Assembly: GCA_022606425.2 (NCBI GenBank)
Contig: JAHDVF020000174.1
Location: forward strand, 62,001-126,000
Direction: 5' to 3'
Length of the DNA: 64,000 nucleotides
Source of the DNA: Lepidostoma basale
Taxonomy: Eukaryota > Arthropoda > Insecta > Trichoptera > Lepidostomatidae
Positions 62,104 to 64,000 of the stretch are shown here, in pieces. Position 1 is the stretch's first letter. Each line of letters begins with the position of its first letter. The translations under genes and the position numbers were made by a program. Under the pieces are notes generated by a model. The model ran no database searches. It was not told the origin of the DNA and saw only the letters and a list, made by a program, of their open reading frames with translations.

Positions 62104-62310
62104 TCATTTTTGAATAAATCAAATATTGAATGTCGGCCATGTGAGGAGTCGACGAAAAATCGACGCGCGTGCATGACACGATGTATGAATGTTGAGGAAG
62201 CGAGAGAAATATGTCAGGAAAGAAAAGTGTGGCGGTCCATTCTTTCTGCCTACCCCTTCGGGGAAACGGCGTGATGGTTAGTTAGTTAGTTAGTTTGTTA
62301 TCATTTTTGA
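62101..62310 (+). mobile_element. LINE-A 3' copy with 13-bp target duplication
   Basis: Only the last about 180 bp (62114-62297), 'GHVRSRRKIDARA' to (GTTA)n, between TTATCATTTTTGA at 62101-62113 and 62298-62310. The minus-strand copy at 61157 inserted beside its left duplication. Confidence 0.93.
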
Positions 62311-62334
62311 TAAACTTAAGGCGTAAGCTCTGTG

Positions 62335-62470
62335 AAATTATACGAATGAAAACGTCTGTTTTTTAGAAGTAATATTATTTATTTATTGATTGATCATTCA
62401 CCAAGTACGTGGTTTCAATACCTCACAACTGAGGTTACCCGTTCTAGAGAGGCATTTTTCTCACTCTATA
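62335..62470. repeat. PalA scrap and repeat V, copy 2
   Basis: 62338-62370 is a PalA end (TACGAATGAAAACGTCTGTT). 62385-62470 is repeat V inverted relative to 12235-12325. Confidence 0.65.
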
Positions 62471-62600
62471 ATCTCAATATATAAAATACAAATTTAGGGA
62501 ACAATTAATGAACAAGGGGAAGAAAACATATCTTAAAATGTAATATTTTTTTTCTATATTCGCCTTAACTTTGTGTTGCTGTTTGTATACTACACACACT
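62471..62600. other. AT-rich spacer
   Basis: Nothing recognised. Confidence 0.4.
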
Positions 62601-62604
62601 TTAT

Positions 62605-63045
62605 AAAAAAATATTAATTAAAAACCAAACATGTTTCGGATACACAAGCCCTTCAGCGATATTATATAAATATAGATATTTAAAATATTTTTAAAAAAAT
62701 TCACGTATTGTTGTAACCATTAGTATTAGCTAGGTATATTTTTAGTTGTATTTAGTTCATTATTATAATTTTCTAAAGAAAGTGGTATACTAATTAAGCG
62801 GGTCAACGTGGAATGGAAAGCTGAATTTTTATGTGAGATCGGATGGTTGGAAGTATCGTGAATAATATTGTCTGTATACGTCGGTTTACGATAAATATTT
62901 AAATCACCTTTTATCTGTCAAAACTGACCACATTTGTGATTTTTTTTTTAATATTTTTAATATTTATATTAATACATAGTAAGAGCCTGTGTGTCCGAAA
63001 CAAGTTGGGTTTTTAATTTTTAAATTTTTTATAATGTGTGTGTTG
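62605..63045. repeat. inverted pair of Penelope-like terminal repeats
   Basis: 62625-62720 (minus) resembles the terminal repeat at 16163-16230: CTGAAGG, a broken stem II, CCGAAACATGTTT. 62925-63030 (plus) has AAGAGCCTGTGTGTCCGAAA and CAAGTTGGGTTTTTAATT. Both hammerhead cores are damaged. Confidence 0.6.
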
Positions 63046-63234
63046 TATATACAAAGTATATAAAAAAAGAAACAGTAATAATTTTAAATTAATTGTCCTA
63101 TAGAATATATTATAATACTATTTTAACACTATTTAAAACTAATTACCTACCTGTTTTTTTTAAGTATACTACATTCAAGCTGGCCTTTTTTTAATGTCTC
63201 TGAAATAACATAGTTTTGTGTGCATAAATGACAG

Positions 63235-63385
63235 CTTTGTTCATTATATTATATTTAATAGAATGACACGTTTCGCCTGTCTAAGGTATTATAAAAAAAT
63301 TAGCATTTGATCACGCTATTCCCATAAATTATAATAAAAAACCTAGTAAACAGACTTTTTCATTCGTATTAATCAATACATTAGC
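63235..63385. repeat. PalA fragment
   Basis: AATGACACGTTTCGCCTGTC, TAAGGTATTATAAAAAAATT, then AACAGACTTTTTCATTCGTA. Confidence 0.75.
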
Positions 63386-63394
63386 ACATTTGTT

Positions 63395-63575
63395 TTAATT
63401 AAAAGACTATTGCCCAGTATTTAAATCAATGGTGATTAAATTTATATTAAATTGCCTTTAAATTAGCAGAAAACAGCTCATTATTATGAAGAAGGAATCT
63501 GGTCGTGTCTAGGCTTGAACCCAAGTCCCCTGGAGTCGAGCGTTCTGCCCCCCAGATCACCACCCGGTTTGAATA
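63395..63575 (-). mobile_element. SINE-2 (tRNA-derived), full-length copy
   Basis: Minus strand starts at about 63575 with a tRNA-like head: GGTGGTGATCTGGGGGGCAG (A-box region) and GGGTTCAAGCCTAGAC (B box). The body follows (CCTTCTTCATAATAATGAGC, GCTGTTTTCTGC) and the end is the AGTCTTTTAATTAAA tail. Truncated copies are at 27471 and 27843. The head resembles a tRNA but lacks a clean acceptor stem. Confidence 0.75.
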
Positions 63576-64000
63576 TTTAAGACCCTTATAAAATCTGATA
63601 TATGATTCGGCCTGAATAATTGTATAATAAAATGTTTACTAGACTAAAAGTGGATTTTTTCCGCACTCTGCCGACGTCATATAATCGGTTTGATTTTAGC
63701 AACTAGTTGTTTACATCGTACACGAATTGAAACATTAATATATAATGAGGCTTAATTAACGTCGTAACCACTACACAAGAAATCTGAATTAATGTAACTA
63801 GATTCTGACATCTATCACACTTCCCGATCTGCACCGTTATTAAGAGAAGATTGTATCCTTCATCTGTTGAAGGTTATCATGAGAAGGATATAATTAATTA
63901 CCTGATGCACCTGTAAAGCAAACTACTTTAACGCTCGAATGTTTCATCTTGTTGTGAAATTAACTTTGATAAACAAAACAAATTGATTTACGTTTAATAC
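63576..64000. other. no gene seen
   Basis: AT-rich; no repeat or reading frame recognised to the end of the window. Confidence 0.45.

Noticed and set aside
61397..62113. Long plus-strand frame (238 codons) opposite LINE-A
   Set aside because: It is the antisense shadow of the LINE-A protein frame; similar shadows occur at 17835 and 49537 opposite other LINE-A copies.

Overview
This is an AT-rich, gene-poor stretch of animal DNA, most likely from an insect. That reading rests on a mariner transposon, RTE- and jockey-type non-LTR retrotransposons, tRNA-derived SINEs and Penelope-like elements; the order cannot be fixed by eye. I found no host protein-coding gene with convincing exons, no rRNA, no standalone tRNA gene and no CRISPR. 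Almost every open frame longer than about 60 codons is a piece of a transposable element or chance in AT-rich DNA.

Working names used below (mine): LINE-A is a non-LTR family whose 3' end runs into (GTTA)n; LINE-A2 is a diverged subfamily ending in (GTT)n. Together they account for about 28 pieces and dominate the window. RTE pieces lie at 1745, 14715, 18395, 30665, 51575, 55440 and 55735. LINE-C (2195, 58893), LINE-D (6893, 26386, 29600, 59400), LINE-E (25950, 43700), LINE-F (jockey-like; 22930, 34262, 48600, 57785, 60105), LINE-G (CR1/L2-like; 38690, 49988), LINE-H (zinc-finger tail; 38455, 57225) and LINE-I (32165, 38895) are further families. SINE-1 and SINE-2 are tRNA-like SINEs. SINE-A is a non-autonomous element that carries the last about 60 bp of LINE-A.

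The most interesting layer is a set of hairpin motifs on both strands that fit the type I hammerhead ribozyme: CTGANGA, a variable but self-complementary stem II, GAAA, a palindromic stem III (ACATGT, ACCGGT, ACAGCTGT, ACTAGT or ACACGCGTGT), then a UH cleavage site and flanks that pair as stem I. Seven have an intact core (4804-4860 minus, 7979-8021 plus, 16163-16216 minus, 19505-19566 minus, 35852-35912 minus, 54506-54553 plus, 57108-57158 plus); many more are one or two changes away. Two lie just downstream of Penelope-like GIY-YIG endonuclease remnants, which fits the known link between hammerheads and that class. Many others sit in short dispersed palindromes (PalA, PalB, PalR) with one hairpin per arm, including a perfect 79-bp inverted repeat at 8345-8510.

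Layout: 0.3-2.6 kb LINE pieces; 3.4-5.2 kb hammerhead-like repeats and repeat U; 5.9-7.1 kb SINE-1; 8-11.1 kb hammerheads, PalB and LINE-A; 11.4-12.2 kb mariner; 12.8-14.4 kb PalR/PalA and LINE-A; 14.7-20.1 kb RTE, two Penelope-like remnants and a TIR element; 20.1-31.9 kb nested LINE-A, SINE-A, LINE-F and SINEs; 32-45 kb sparser repeats with a 0.7-kb TIR element; 45-53 kb LINE-A, LINE-F and CR1/L2; 53-57 kb hammerhead repeats; 57-64 kb nested LINEs. Target-site duplications at several junctions allow insertion order to be read directly.
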